This document shows, in pieces, positions 1-12,700 of a DNA stretch of 64,000 nucleotides. Positions within the stretch are counted from its first letter, which is position 1, and every line of letters starts with the position of its first letter. Source of the stretch: Mytilisepta virgata (taxonomy: Eukaryota > Mollusca > Bivalvia > Mytilida > Mytilidae); assembly GCA_028015205.1 (NCBI GenBank), contig CM051519.1, forward strand, positions 83,721,539 to 83,785,538, given 5' to 3'. The translations under genes and the position numbers were made by a program. The notes below the pieces were generated by a model. The model was not told where the DNA came from. It made no database searches and was given only the letters and a program-made list of their open reading frames with translations.

Positions 1-2776
1 ATGAGAACGTTCATTGCTAATTTGTTTTCTTTGAATAAAATATACATTAAAATTCTTATTAAAATCAATAGATTTTTGAAGTACCCATAATCCTCAATTC
101 AAACAAAATGAAACAATCTTAGCTGACTAATTTTCATATTCACATCTTGAAGCGGATTTAAAGTTCTTAATCATGTAAACAATAGAATATACCCTTTGTG
201 ATATTTTGTCATACACGGACCAAATATAACTACACCCACACAAATTATGAATTATTACGTCGTTAAGTTTTTGGATCTTTACTGAGTCAGTTGACCGTAA
301 TTAACATAATTAGAAATATCAGTGGGGGGATGTATGTAATCTTATGAAGAGTTACATATTATCGTTTACAATATTTTTTCTATAGAGCTTCTGGGGTATT
401 TACACGAACTTGTTTGTTTGTAACAATAGCTATATTTTTTATATACAAACACAGAAAGGTGATTTGCGTGTGATTCTGTAGGAATGGATAGCTGATTCAT
501 AAACTGTTTGAAAAATAGCAAAAAAGAAATGAAACAAAATAATATATTCCTCTCCCCACGGCTCTCGATCGAATGGTTTTGCACTAATTCCTAGACATAG
601 AATTTGCACTTTCCACCATATTTCCACAATTTTACAAGTTTTCAAACACAAATAGGGAGCAACTATCTGATTTTTATTGGGTGGCAGGGGCTAGGATTAA
701 ATTTGAAATAAAAAGGCAGGACCAAGATTTTGCAAAATAATAACTTATATGTGAAAAAATGCAGGACCAGTGGCAATGGGAAAATTTTTGGTTTAAATGA
801 AAATAAAAATTTAGGCCGCGAAAGCGGCCGAAAAAACCAAATCCAGGACCAAAATTGCGACGAAGAAAATAAGCAGGATCAATCACTTGATCATATAGAC
901 CCCATAAAAATCAAATGTCAAGTCTGAAATAATAATGCTTGTGTTTTAATAAATCGTGATTGGTGCTGTCTGAAGTTGTGACAGAGTTGGCAAGGTGTAT
1001 CGATGATGTTACCGTCCTTTGTAGGGTACACATATATATATATACCTTGTATAATTGGAAAAGCCATTGAACATATTAAGGTGGCCTGTATGTTTACTGC
1101 TCTCTTTTCGGCTTTCAGCATAAGCTGATTCAACTTCTGAAAAAGGCGTCATTGTTTTGTTCTAGGATGGATGGTATTTGTATATCATACGTTGAAATAA
1201 AAAAAAAGTTCTTTTTTATTTATCCGACATATCTGGGACATAATAAACGTTTGACAATTCCTTGTTATACACACTATTGACCTCATGTGGTTCGTATTCA
1301 GGAGAAGTTTGGCAGCTTTTCACAACTCAATACGGTGCTAAAATGAATACTTATATCGTTTATTGTTCTAGTTAAACCAAAAACAAATGTAAATATATGG
1401 TTGACAAACGGATCAGCTTGGGGTAAAAAAGTTATCCTCAAATTTTAAATTGGATTAGGCTGGGATTATAAGTGACGTATCAACACGGGTATCCTAATCG
1501 GATTGGCGTCTCTTTAATCCGTCCGTAGAGTTGTACGTACTCTGTGATTATGCCATATTCATATTGCAGTTCTTTTGAATTTTTTGAAAGCATGATTAGT
1601 ACACAGAGGATATTTTTGATTAGATACTCATATCATGGGATTTTTTTGTAGTGGAATTGCACGGTGGCTTACTCCTTGCTTAGACTGAAATGGTGATTGG
1701 TGATTTTAATCATAGCCCACATGCCAATGAAAAATAGAGTTGCGGAAGCTCGTATTCATAATTTTGTAAATATTTGAAAGGCCAAAGTCAAATATAGAAC
1801 CAGTAGTAGTATTGGATTACATGTATGTGTATACTTATAACCATTTTGAGTTCAGCATTCAATTCAAAAATGTTCCATACATTTCTGCAAAGCTCATTTA
1901 GAAAATGGCTGTACTCTCTTGACAACGGAGCAATTTATTCAATTATATTTTTATACTGTTAAATAGGCAGATAAACATTTTATTACGCATTTCGACAAAT
2001 AATATCTTACTTTTCACCCCCCCCCCCCCCCTCAAAGTCGAAACAATATCGAAATGTCATACAGTGAATTACAACATATCCGAAATCATTTAAAGATGGC
2101 CAAATGTGCATAAAGGTTACATAACAATAACAACTGCAAGATAACGTTTTCCTTTGTGGTGCAGGCTCGTTGGCTTTTTTGAAAGGTTCCAGCTTAGTCC
2201 ACAAAAATTCTATACAACACCAAAAGCAGTGTACTAGTACAATCTATTGAATTATGATTGACAGTTGACAGTTGATGAGCTGTGTTTCTATAGAATTTGC
2301 TGTGATTTTTCATCTCTGGAATGAAATTCCATAAGGAATTCTGTTTGACATAGGCCATATGATATATCCTTGGCAGATTTTTCAACACAGTATAGAGTCT
2401 GGATAGATAAGGGAAGGTTTATGTTTCCATTAAACCCGTTTAATCCCACCAAGTTTTATTGATTTTGCGAGTTCAAACTAACCAGCCCATGTTGTGCTTG
2501 GATTTATATTTTGTTCTCCTCCACCTGAGGGATTCGTAACTCTACTTTTAACAGAATTTAAAAATTTATGAACTGAAAATTTCAACACAAGTAGATTTCA
2601 TAAACGAACACCAAAACATTGTAAACAATATATATAAACTACATGAAGCTTGGCTTTAATAACGCTTACATCTTTTGGTTCATTATCGAAGCCTGTACAG
2701 ATACATTTGTACTTATAAGATGAAAAGCAGCAGTAAAAAAAACTTGCGTTCCACCAATTTAGGAGTGTTTCTCCAT
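1..2776. other. gene-free AT-rich region
   Basis: No supportable coding region. The short open frames are spread over all frames and lack protein-like composition. It contains a 16-nt GC hairpin at 814-829 and a run of 15 C at 2017-2031. Several short 'caggacca' words recur around 716-880, which hints at a decayed repeat. It lies downstream of the minus-strand gene ending at 3165. Confidence 0.6.
814..829. other. perfect GC hairpin with GAAA loop
   Basis: GGCCGC, loop GAAA, GCGGCC: a six-pair all-GC stem closed by a GNRA-type tetraloop inside otherwise AT-rich DNA. No function is assigned. It sits in a stretch with repeated 'caggacca' words and may belong to a decayed repeat. Confidence 0.5.
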
Positions 2777-2782
2777 TTTATT
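2777..2782 (-). terminator. candidate polyadenylation signal of the tail-exon gene
   Basis: Reads AATAAA on the minus strand, about 385 bp past the stop codon at 3165-3167. It is the nearest canonical hexamer I noticed downstream. Position and motif are the only support. Confidence 0.35.
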
Positions 2783-3164
2783 TTCATTATTTTTAAATGC
2801 TGTGATCATGAGATTAATAATAAAATGAAAATGAAGTCCATTATATACCAAAACTAATATAGCAATAGAGCCATGGGAAATTTTTAATCTCTACTGTATA
2901 GAAAGAAAAAAATCTTAATTCATGTTTTATGATTGTATATTAGATATACAATAACAAATGCATTAAATATTTCACATAATTATACACAATATCACATCAA
3001 TGACAACAAGTAAGGACGATCACAGTACATAAGCACTATGCAAAGGCAGTTTAGTGTCCCCTTTGTCTAACACTTTCGAGATCAAACTTCGTACCCAACG
3101 TGTGCGAAAATTCTAAACACGTGTAATGGTACATATTAGCATGTTAATTGCACTTACAGGAATG

Positions 3165-5870
3165 TTAAACGTATGTTGATTGCATATTTTGTAATCCACC
3201 ACAAAATGGTCGCATATTTCTTTCCGTTGATGGTTCACCATCCATCGTAGTGTAACCATCCTCGTCCAGTCGCGGACGTCGACTTTCCTCCAAATTTATT
3301 CCCATGCCTTTTATTTTATTTTCTATTTCAAGTGATTCTGAAAAACACGCCCTTTTCTGTTTACTGTCTAACAAAAAGTAAAAGTTTTCTCTCCTCTTTG
3401 GAGGTGGCTGTCGGATGCCGTCGATATAGTTCAACAATTCAGCAGCCGACCACTTCGAAAAGAACTCATTCGGTACAGTCTTTGAGGAGTCAGATGGATC
3501 ATATGAATACGAACGCGGTTTGTTAAATGGTGGATTTTGTTCGTGTGAGGTAGTAGATACAATATTGCGATTCGTTTGTATGTTTTGTTCCTGTGGATTG
3601 CTGTCTGGAATATTTTGTTGTTGTTCACGAAAACGAGGATTAAAGTTATTGCGTGTAGGTTCTGACATTTTCCTATCATTAATATTCCTTGCAGGTAAAG
3701 CAGGAGGATTGTAGCGAGGGAGAAGTCCCTGTAATCGCATTCTCAAAATTTCCTCATATTGTAACAAATCATCCCCAGGGATAGTTTCGTAAACGTGATC
3801 CTCCTTTTCGTCACGTCTTGGCGTATGACATCCGGGTAGTCTAGCTGTTGCATATGGTGAGCAACCGGGTAATTTAGTTGTTGCATATGGCGCACAACCA
3901 CTAAACATGATTTGATGTCTCATATCTCTAGAGTCAAACGAATGGTTCATTTGAAAGTTATCTAGATTTATATCACAATTTCTGATTTCTGGTTCACTAA
4001 ATTGCCTAGAAAATTCTACAGGAGGAGCAGTCCTATTTGACATGCATAAATCGGGATATTCTTTTGGTAAATTTGGCTGCCTGTCAAACTCTGAACTATG
4101 AGGTAGCATTTGTCTGTTATGAAATGAAGGATCACTCCCCAGAGGGCGTCTCAGACATCTAACGGACACTTTTGCTGGTGCCGACATGGGGGTGGGTTTT
4201 GTACCTTCTCGAAATTGTACACAGTTTTCTGGTTGACTGATTTTATTGTTAACAGTATTTTCACAGTTATTGACAGGGATTCGAACATCTGTCCTATCCT
4301 TTCGAATTTGTACTTGCCGCTTTGGTTTTCGAGATTTAGCTTTGTTTTCTTGATCATTTTCTGTCTGCAAATCATGAATTATCTCAAACATTGAACGTGC
4401 GACCTTTTTCAATTGATAATTGTTTATTTGTACTGGAGAAAACCTAGCGGGATTTTGATTGTCATTTCGCTCCCGAAGTGTTTGCACCGGTGGTCTCGTC
4501 TCTTTTGAAACGGGATTATTCTGTTGTAATTGTACGCTCGATTCATTACGCACACCGTTAACAGTCTCCGGCTTACGAGTGACAATTGCACCAGTACAAA
4601 CCGTTTGCCCATGTGGTGATGGATGACTGTCCGACATTGAGAAATAATCTATTGGTAAATCCATTAGTGGTACTGGTCTATTATTTTCCTTTTTCTTGCT
4701 TTGAACAAAGATATTGTCTATATCAGCTTCATTCGTAGGCATGGAATCACTTTCGTAACCGCTAGAAATTGTCACAGGTGAAGACTCGCAGGAAAGTGCT
4801 TTAGATGGCATTTCTGCTTCTGGTGTTAGCACATTATCGAAAGAAGCAGAACGATTCAGATCACTGGTTTTATTTCCTGAAGCACCAAAAATTTGTTTAT
4901 TGGAAAAATGTCTCCCAGAACTCCTCAACAGAACTGGTTTATTTAAATCCAATTTCAAACGAAATCTTGCACTTTTAGAATCTCCATGATTAAAAGCGGA
5001 AACGTTTAGTATGTTGTTTCGACGATCCAAATCGTTTGGAAGCTTCAGAGAAAGTGGTGTATTGGTCGCACTACAGCTTAGATTGAAATGGTTATTATGT
5101 ATCCCCTCCTGAGGATACGTTTGGCATGGACTTAATCCAGAGTGAATACCCACAAACTGATCAGCTGGTCGGTTTAAACACCTATTTGTTGATTTTAATG
5201 CCGGATTATCATGCTGGCACACTCTATTGTCCACAAGGTTTATGTTCTTAGGAGTTCGCTCAAAGTCATTATGGTTCACTAAATTATCACTTAAACGACA
5301 ATTTTTGTTTGTAATATCTCCAGATTGACGGGTCCTCCATGAATTACCAAACCCATAATCCTTTGTTAATGTGACATTAGATATAATATCCTTCTTTCTA
5401 CGTTCATGCATCCTATCTTTTTGGCGATACGGCATATCAGTAAGATCCGATCCGATACTGTTTAAATCTTTAACACCATGCACACGGTCTATTCTACCGT
5501 CAAATGACGAATTGTTTCGGCCTGCTCGATTGAGACGACGTTTTCTTGCAAAGCGCTGATAATAGATAACCTCTCCAATACTTAGTTTGAACTTGTTTAA
5601 ATTTTGATGCTCATCGACTAGATTTGATGTCCGACTATAAACTTCACACGTTTCTCCGGTTGCCTTATCTGGACTATCGCGTGGACGTTTCTTTGATTTA
5701 CGTTTTGTTGCTGTAATGGTTTGTGTATTAAGATATTTATTTACTTCAACTCTTGTAGACAAAACTGATGCTGATTGTTCGGGATATGACAGACATATGA
5801 AATCCTCAAATGTGACATAAAGTAACCACATCTGATTGGTCAACGCCGCACTCTGGTTACGGAGGTCATT
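3165..5870 (-). CDS. 3'-terminal coding exon, Tyr/Pro-rich signalling-type tail (partial gene)
   Basis: A 901-codon open stretch plus stop. The exon is taken to start after a canonical acceptor (TTTTCAG at 5877-5871), giving phase-0 AAT GAC CTC; the 28 codons of open frame before it are then intron. Residue numbers count from that point. Residues ~50-135 are basic (KRKSKKRPR, RKRRLNR). Most of the chain is polar, Asn/Ser/Arg-rich and probably disordered. Residues ~659-682 hold a short repeated unit (CAPYATTKLPG / CSPYATARLPG). VYETI lies at ~693-697, PALPAR (SH3-ligand type) at ~723-728 and DEDGYTTMD at ~869-877. The last residues, S-T-Y-V, fit a class I PDZ ligand. Phosphotyrosine, SH3 and PDZ docking motifs together are typical of cytoplasmic tails of receptors or of adaptor/scaffold proteins. 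I do not recognise the family. The 5' exons are not established; a possible TM exon is at 21714-21823. Confidence 0.8.
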   Translation of the reverse strand, partial: NDLRNQSAALTNQMWLLYVTFEDFICLSYPEQSASVLSTRVEVNKYLNTQTITATKRKSKKRPRDSPDKATGETCEVYSRTSNLVDEHQNLNKFKLSIGEVIYYQRFARKRRLNRAGRNNSSFDGRIDRVHGVKDLNSIGSDLTDMPYRQKDRMHERRKKDIISNVTLTKDYGFGNSWRTRQSGDITNKNCRLSDNLVNHNDFERTPKNINLVDNRVCQHDNPALKSTNRCLNRPADQFVGIHSGLSPCQTYPQEGIHNNHFNLSCSATNTPLSLKLPNDLDRRNNILNVSAFNHGDSKSARFRLKLDLNKPVLLRSSGRHFSNKQIFGASGNKTSDLNRSASFDNVLTPEAEMPSKALSCESSPVTISSGYESDSMPTNEADIDNIFVQSKKKENNRPVPLMDLPIDYFSMSDSHPSPHGQTVCTGAIVTRKPETVNGVRNESSVQLQQNNPVSKETRPPVQTLRERNDNQNPARFSPVQINNYQLKKVARSMFEIIHDLQTENDQENKAKSRKPKRQVQIRKDRTDVRIPVNNCENTVNNKISQPENCVQFREGTKPTPMSAPAKVSVRCLRRPLGSDPSFHNRQMLPHSSEFDRQPNLPKEYPDLCMSNRTAPPVEFSRQFSEPEIRNCDINLDNFQMNHSFDSRDMRHQIMFSGCAPYATTKLPGCSPYATARLPGCHTPRRDEKEDHVYETIPGDDLLQYEEILRMRLQGLLPRYNPPALPARNINDRKMSEPTRNNFNPRFREQQQNIPDSNPQEQNIQTNRNIVSTTSHEQNPPFNKPRSYSYDPSDSSKTVPNEFFSKWSAAELLNYIDGIRQPPPKRRENFYFLLDSKQKRACFSESLEIENKIKGMGINLEESRRPRLDEDGYTTMDGEPSTERNMRPFCGGLQNMQSTYV

Positions 5871-5979
5871 CTGAAAATTTAAATAAATAGTTTTGTAAAT
5901 AAACAATTTGAACAAAATGCATTGTTGGTGCTTTTGTGAAATGATGACCAACATAGAGCAAAAGATAATAATTACACTA

Positions 5980-6790
5980 GATTTGATTTTATGTCTCTAA
6001 TAGACACCAGTTTATTAGAAAAAAGTAACATAAAATTCTGTAAATATACTCTTGGCCTAAGCAAACAGTCGGTTAATATTGCAGCCAGAGCTGTATTAGC
6101 CCAGCATCCAATTGTTACATTTATTAAATTACAAGGTATTAAATGTTTATGTAGATTCATGAGTGGAGATAATAATCCATTGTTAAATTATGCCTATTTA
6201 TTATCTAAATCCCTTCATTCATCAGGTACTTATTCATGGTTTACATTTGTGGACAATATATGTGTTATTTATGATATAAATCAAAATGAATTTTAAAATG
6301 TTAACTATCAGCAAAAAAATAATAATATAACTTAAATACTAAAGCAAAATGCATACAATGGCAGAAGATAGTAAATTCTTCTTGTACAGTAAAATCAAAA
6401 CTCAATATCAAATAGAAAAATGTATGAATAACTTAAGTTTTGAAAATAGAAAGAATCTTATAAAAATGAGAATAAGTGATCATGTTTTAGATATTGATAG
6501 AGAAAGATACAAAAAAATTAAAAGAAATAATAGAATATGCCAAAACGCAATTTAAATTTAATTATAGGTGAAAACCATTTCCTTTTTGTCCAATATATAA
6601 TACTTTTAGACAAGAATTCTTTAATAATGTTTTAACCAAATTACCAGATATAAATATGATCAACTTCTGAGAAACTGAAAAGAATAATTCTCATAATGAT
6701 CTTATGCAGTTTTCAGCTCCATTTACAAAAAAGTCTCTCGAACTTAGGAAAGTGTCTCTAAAACTGCATAGATTTTGTACAAGTTTGTGT
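5980..6790 (+). mobile_element. LINE (non-LTR retrotransposon) 3' remnant
   Basis: Frameshifted remnants of the region downstream of reverse transcriptase are readable on the plus strand. An open piece at 5991-6296 contains FCKYTLGLSKQSVNIAARA. A second frame at 6349-6555 contains MRISDHVLDIDRERYKK and RICQN. A third at about 6580-6640 reads CPIYNTFRQEFFNN. This order (FCK..LG.SK.., then a R-IS-H-L-IE-RY block, then a C-P-Y motif) is what C-terminal parts of animal LINE ORF2 proteins show. Frameshifts and the missing upstream part mark it as a dead, 5'-truncated copy. It lies in the intron or upstream region of the minus-strand gene. Confidence 0.7.
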
Positions 6791-9700
6791 ATGCTATATT
6801 AATATGACTTTATTCTACTTTATTTATTATGTTCATTTTGTTTGCTGTCAATCCCTAGGGGTATAACCATGCATTTCAAATAAAAATAAGTCTATAGAAA
6901 TTTAAAGTTATCTTTCTAGAGAAATCTTTTATCTTACAATGAGGTACTCGCAAGAATCTAGTTACAAAGACCTCTCCGACTTGTTTAAAACGATTAATTC
7001 GACTGCTTATTATCAACTGTGTATATTTTGCCCTAAAAACGTGAATGGAGCATGTATAAATATTTAATATGTTAAATGTCATTAATTCCAACTAAATTAT
7101 ACAACTAATTTGCATTTTATGAAGTGTGACATTGAAAAATGGCCCTTGGATAACCCTTTGAAATATATCGTCAGTTAGAAGATTTAGGTTATTATTTGAA
7201 TGATTATTCAAGAACTCGACACCTTTATTTTGATCAAAGATGAAACCGTCCAACGGAAAGGGACAGGTGAATTATCTTAAGAACCATTCTTTTAATTTAT
7301 AGGTTTTCCTTTTTTCATCACTCATCCGAAACATGTCATTATTTTTTTGGTATAAATGGGGATATGTTACGATTTCCTGTACTGAAAAAGTCAAGACTTT
7401 TTATACAATACCCGGAGTCGAGCTAGTTTATCCCCACTTTCCTCTTTTGAATTTAGTGACACTACAATCCTCTCAAATGTGTGTTGAACAGAAACGTTAG
7501 AACCTGTTTAACACAATTTGAACAAAAGCAGAAACAGCAGTTTCGTATCAGGGATTAAACTTGAAAAGACATTCTAAGTGAAATACTATGTCTTGATCTG
7601 ATCAAAAGTTTGATTTAAATTAAAAACATGTATTACCTGCATTACAATAAGCACACCCAGAAAGGGTTTGAAACCTCGTTAAATACACTCGAATGCAATC
7701 CCAGTAATTAGGTTTTAAATTGAAACATGTTTTCCGCTGGTTTTCTTCGTCATTTAAACCTCTTTTGACATAATAAATGTGTTTGCCATTAAATTTTAGT
7801 AATATTGATCATTGTATAAAAATTGTGGTTTTTGTTGATGACACTTTCTAGTTTGATTATAGGCACAGGAAGTGAATCCTGCTGTCTCTCTACAAGACAT
7901 ATCATTGATCATTTTTCACACCTGCTGAACCTTTTCCAAGGTAAATAGGTATAATTATCATAGACTATAATTTATTTTTGTCATTTTATTGGGTAACAGC
8001 TTTTGATATTGACCACAGAACTGCGATAAATGTTTAAAATTATTATTTTTTTTTTTTGTGTGTGACACTGATCAATTATAATGGAGACAAAGAACTTTAC
8101 ACTTCGAGTCAGTTTCTCTATATATAATTCATGTCATGTTATTACCGGTCATATATAAATCCTGCTCTTTAATATTGAACAACTGTTTGTTGTTTTGCCT
8201 AACTCACTTGGGTTTATCATGTAAAAAGCTGGATAATTAATTTAGCTAGATTCCTAGCAATGAATTTCACATGTCATTGCATAAACAAACAATACTTTCA
8301 GTTCAATTATCGAAAGTCTTTTATAAGTACGATTCTAATTTTTTTTTCTTGCCTCAAACTGAAAATAACCAGAGCCGTGGACAGACTGAATTTGTTCACT
8401 GTCCCCATCATAAATAATTTGTGCGATTTTCGAAGAACAATTATTCTTGGGTATAGTAAAATATTTGATGGTTTATTGAGTAAGTTTTATTGACAAAATA
8501 GTGTCAAGTTCTAGTGCAAAAGAAACTGATACGGCTTTGTTCAAGGGCTGTCAGCAGACGACAGTTTACGTGCGACATTTGTTACCGAGAGTACTGGGTT
8601 GGCTGCTATCGATACACCAGATTTTCCACAATATGGAAAAAACCAATCAATATAATAGTTTTAATCATATTTAATTATGACTGACATACGCAATCTTCAA
8701 ATACTTCTATTTTATTTCAAAACGGAATCTAGAGAACTACTCCATTATGTGCATTAGTCGTCAAACCCGCCAACAATCCTAACATCTATAAACTTTCGCT
8801 TTACAGTTGATCTCATTTATCAAATGATGGTACAAGTTTAACTAATATAAACGAATTATTTTATCATAAATTTTAAATGGGTTGACATTACCAGACTTGG
8901 TTTACTTTACCCCGATTTTATCTCTGTTAAAATGACCGTATAAAATTGATTTATATTTCAATAAAATGGTCATTTACCTTTTTCGGACAAATAGAATTAT
9001 AAATAAATCCCACTTCTATTATACATTTTAACGTTATCGAATTCATATCATCTGATCATTTTAACATTATAATGTATCCATAAATTCAAGATTCCGAAAA
9101 TTAAGTAGTTAACATTCGGAAATAATCCTACAATATCCATGCAGAGGATGACGAGAGAAAATAGGGACCAAGTATTATCTTCCATATATTTACAGACGCC
9201 CCAACATTAATTTTCGAATAAAAAGAATTTTCGACCCATTAATTATAAAAAAAATTATGAAAAATAATATATTGTCCTTGTTATTATCTATATATTGGGC
9301 TTGAATAATACCTCTCTGGAAGTGTTTCATTTGGTTTGACCAACGCAGATAATTTTGGAACCTAAATAGTATAATTTGGGGGAAATTTAAATTTCTAAAT
9401 TTTTGGAAATATTTAGGTTTCAATTATTTCAAATGTTAATATCTTAAAATAAGTTTTTACATTATATATCAATAAGAGTATAAACTGAGACGTGAAAAGA
9501 ATAATTTTAGTTAGTAATATTATTAAATAATTATTAAACAATATATTTTTACATTACTTACTTTTCCCTTCCAATATATAAATCCATTTCATATCCAACA
9601 ATTATATAAATAAACACAAAATATAAGATATTCCAGAGATAAATTATTTCCCGTGTAACATTTAAGTACAGAGCCTACAAAGTAATACACCTGAGAATTT

Positions 9701-12700
9701 ACCTGGCCAATTCTGTAACGGATGATTTCATTGGACTACTTAAGGTGACATAGTCAAATCAAATCGACAATCGGTGGCGTCGAACCGAAACATTAGTACA
9801 AAATATAAAAAAAGATTTGATCCAAAAGATAAAGTTTAAACGTTGCATCAATAACAATTAAATTGAATGAGAAGACAATTTCTCACGAAACTTGAACAAC
9901 ACAAACCAGTTATGTCTAATTATATCACTAATGAATTGCAATTTTGAAAGTAGTTTCCTACCTTTAAAACCCTTTTTATTCCAGTTCACCTGTTCTATAT
10001 GGGTTAAGTAAATCTATACTTATTTCATTGTTGCTCCTTTGGGCTGTTTACTTTAATTCTTTTAATGTTTTACACAATATTTATTTTAGAAAATCTCAAT
10101 GAAGAAGTCCGTGTGTTGATTTGAACAGGTCCGGAATAGTACTAAGAGATTGTTGGAAAGGGTCCTTATAGTATTTAACGTGTACCGTAAATTAAACCTA
10201 TTAACACGTCGTTCTGGGGAAATTAATTACTATGTCCGGGGGAAATTGTTAAAACAACATTAATTTTAGCCAGTATTGGGCCTTTTGTCGACTAGATTAT
10301 TTTGATAATAAAATTAACAAAATGATCAAAGATAAGGTCGGTATACCCTAATTTATTAATAAATTAGTATCGTTATCATTATTTTATTTTCCAATCAGTG
10401 ATTAAATTAGTTAATTATCGGAAATGCGTTAATTATTACAAATTTAGTGCTTTTCGATAATTATTGGTAAAATAAATGAAAATGGTTGCTAGAACATGGT
10501 AAGCTGTAAATGGCTGGAAAAACCCCTGAAAATCTTTAATCAATTTTAGTTTAATAACATCCAGAAGAAATTGAAAAAGGAATGATATACTTTTTTCTAC
10601 ATTTGACACTGCGTGTGTAAGAGTTTAGAAAAATAAATTTAAAATGTATCAAATACCTTTCTGACACCAAGCTTATGGCTGCAGATTTCTTTAGCAATGA
10701 ACTTTGCTATCTACACTTTTAGGATAAACCCCCTTATCCCAGATACGAATATATTCTTATTTGGTTTTCGATAGCAATGTTGTATGACTTCAAGGGGATT
10801 TAAAACCATCTTGCCCTTATTTTGTTTTCTAAGCTGTGTAAATATTGATACGTCACCTGTCAATGTAAGTAAAATAGAAAATATGTAATATTACAGGTGA
10901 TTTACATTGATGTATCTGTATGACCAAGGTGTCACACATCACATTGATCATTGATTGATTTTATTTTAAACCTTCTATTAGTCCCTTCAACTTCCAAACA
11001 TCCGAATTGTATGTGACAAACTTGCAAATAAGATGCAAAAGCACTGTAGTAAAAGGCAAGAAGATATGGGGAAAATGTTGAAATATGAAAGTCGTATAGC
11101 TACAACAAATTTGAAAGGCGCATCAAGAAGTACCTGTGAGATAAATTTGAGAATTTGTTAAATGAGATTCCCAACAGTATACTTTTTGGAGAGTTTTTTG
11201 GGCAAGCATATAGTAAAAAAGTTTTATCGTTTTGTAAAAACAAATGCCAATATCTCCCCCCAAACACTAGTTTAAGACTTCAAAAAAAAATACCAGAGAA
11301 GTATCAAATAAACCTTGACAACAATACTGTAAGGACAAAAGAAAGAAAAATTTGACTTACCCGAAAGAAAAAAGAGCGAATCTTCAAAATAACACTATAT
11401 AAACATACTGAATTAAATTGATAAATTATTTTTTTCAGCTTCGGCAAAATAATATTATTCATTTAATTGTGATTCTTGAATAATGTTTGCAATGAAAGAA
11501 AGTCTGTTGTTTTCCAGTATATTTGCTTCAGATTTGTATGTGTTGCATTAAAAAAATCATGTGTAAAAAGTAAAATGTAAAGCTAATTTTGAATTATATA
11601 CAAAAAAGTGTATTTTCTGTTCAAGAAATCATGGACAGTAACAAATTATATACATAAATGTGTAGTTGTGTACGGGTTTTCCATGTATGAATCAAAAGCC
11701 AAAGGCAACACATACATACAAGGTTGTAGTCTTTCATTGAAGTATATGTAAAACGTATGATACTTCATTCAACCAACAACAACGTGATGAATAAAAAGGG
11801 GAAATTTAAAGAAGAAATTTTTCACTCTCTCAAAATTCAGACATGAAATGCATGTACTCATTGAAACCTGGGCAAAACTTAATTATTTTGCGGGTTTCCA
11901 AAACATTTCGCCAAATTCATCGATTATTTATGCAATGATAATCTATTACATTGAAGTAGGATAAAAATGTCTTCCTTCCTGGTAATGTGGACCAAGTTTT
12001 ATGAATCTATTCAGATCTTTGATTTAGATTAATATGAAGATCAATAACAGCCTCTGGACGAAATTACTGCTCTTGACCTATTCAATTTAATAAATCTGTT
12101 TGAAACTGCAAACTGTTTCAATAACCCAATTTATTAACAATTTGTCTGTTAGAATAATATTGCAATCTTTAATTTACGCATTTCATTAAATTATATCAAG
12201 AACTGATATTTAAATAATATTGAATTAATATGAGATAAAATACCAAAAATAGATACCTTCTGACAGAAAAACTAGACCAATTATTAAAAACAAATATTAT
12301 ATAATGTTGGTTTTGTCTTTAAAGTATAATAAATGACCAGAATTAAACCTTGTTTTTAATTGCTTATTACATTTGTTCATTACACCTTGAACGAAATTGA
12401 CAACCGGAACAAACAGTACGTCTGAAATTAATGAGTGAATATGAATATAGACCGGAAAAACCAAAATGGAAATATAATTTAAAACAGGACCAACAATTTC
12501 AGTAAATGTTATATACCAATTTTATTTGCGCTAAATATGTTTTTTTTTCAAATTTTGACTCAGAAAAGTTCTAGACCCGAAAACATCGAAGGCCAAAATA
12601 ATAATCCACAATTTGTTGAGCCGATTACGAAAAAGTTAAAACTAAGGACAGCTTGAAAGAGTGCTCGCATAAACTGAATCAAAGCATACAGTTTATCACG

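Noticed and set aside
2017..2031. Poly-C run as a regulatory element
   Set aside because: A simple homopolymer with no context; length may vary between individuals or be a sequencing artefact.
5871..5954. Start codon at 5954 for the long minus-strand frame
   Set aside because: The 28 codons before 5870 look like intron (pyrimidine-rich, ending TTTTCAG), so the frame's extension past the acceptor is chance.
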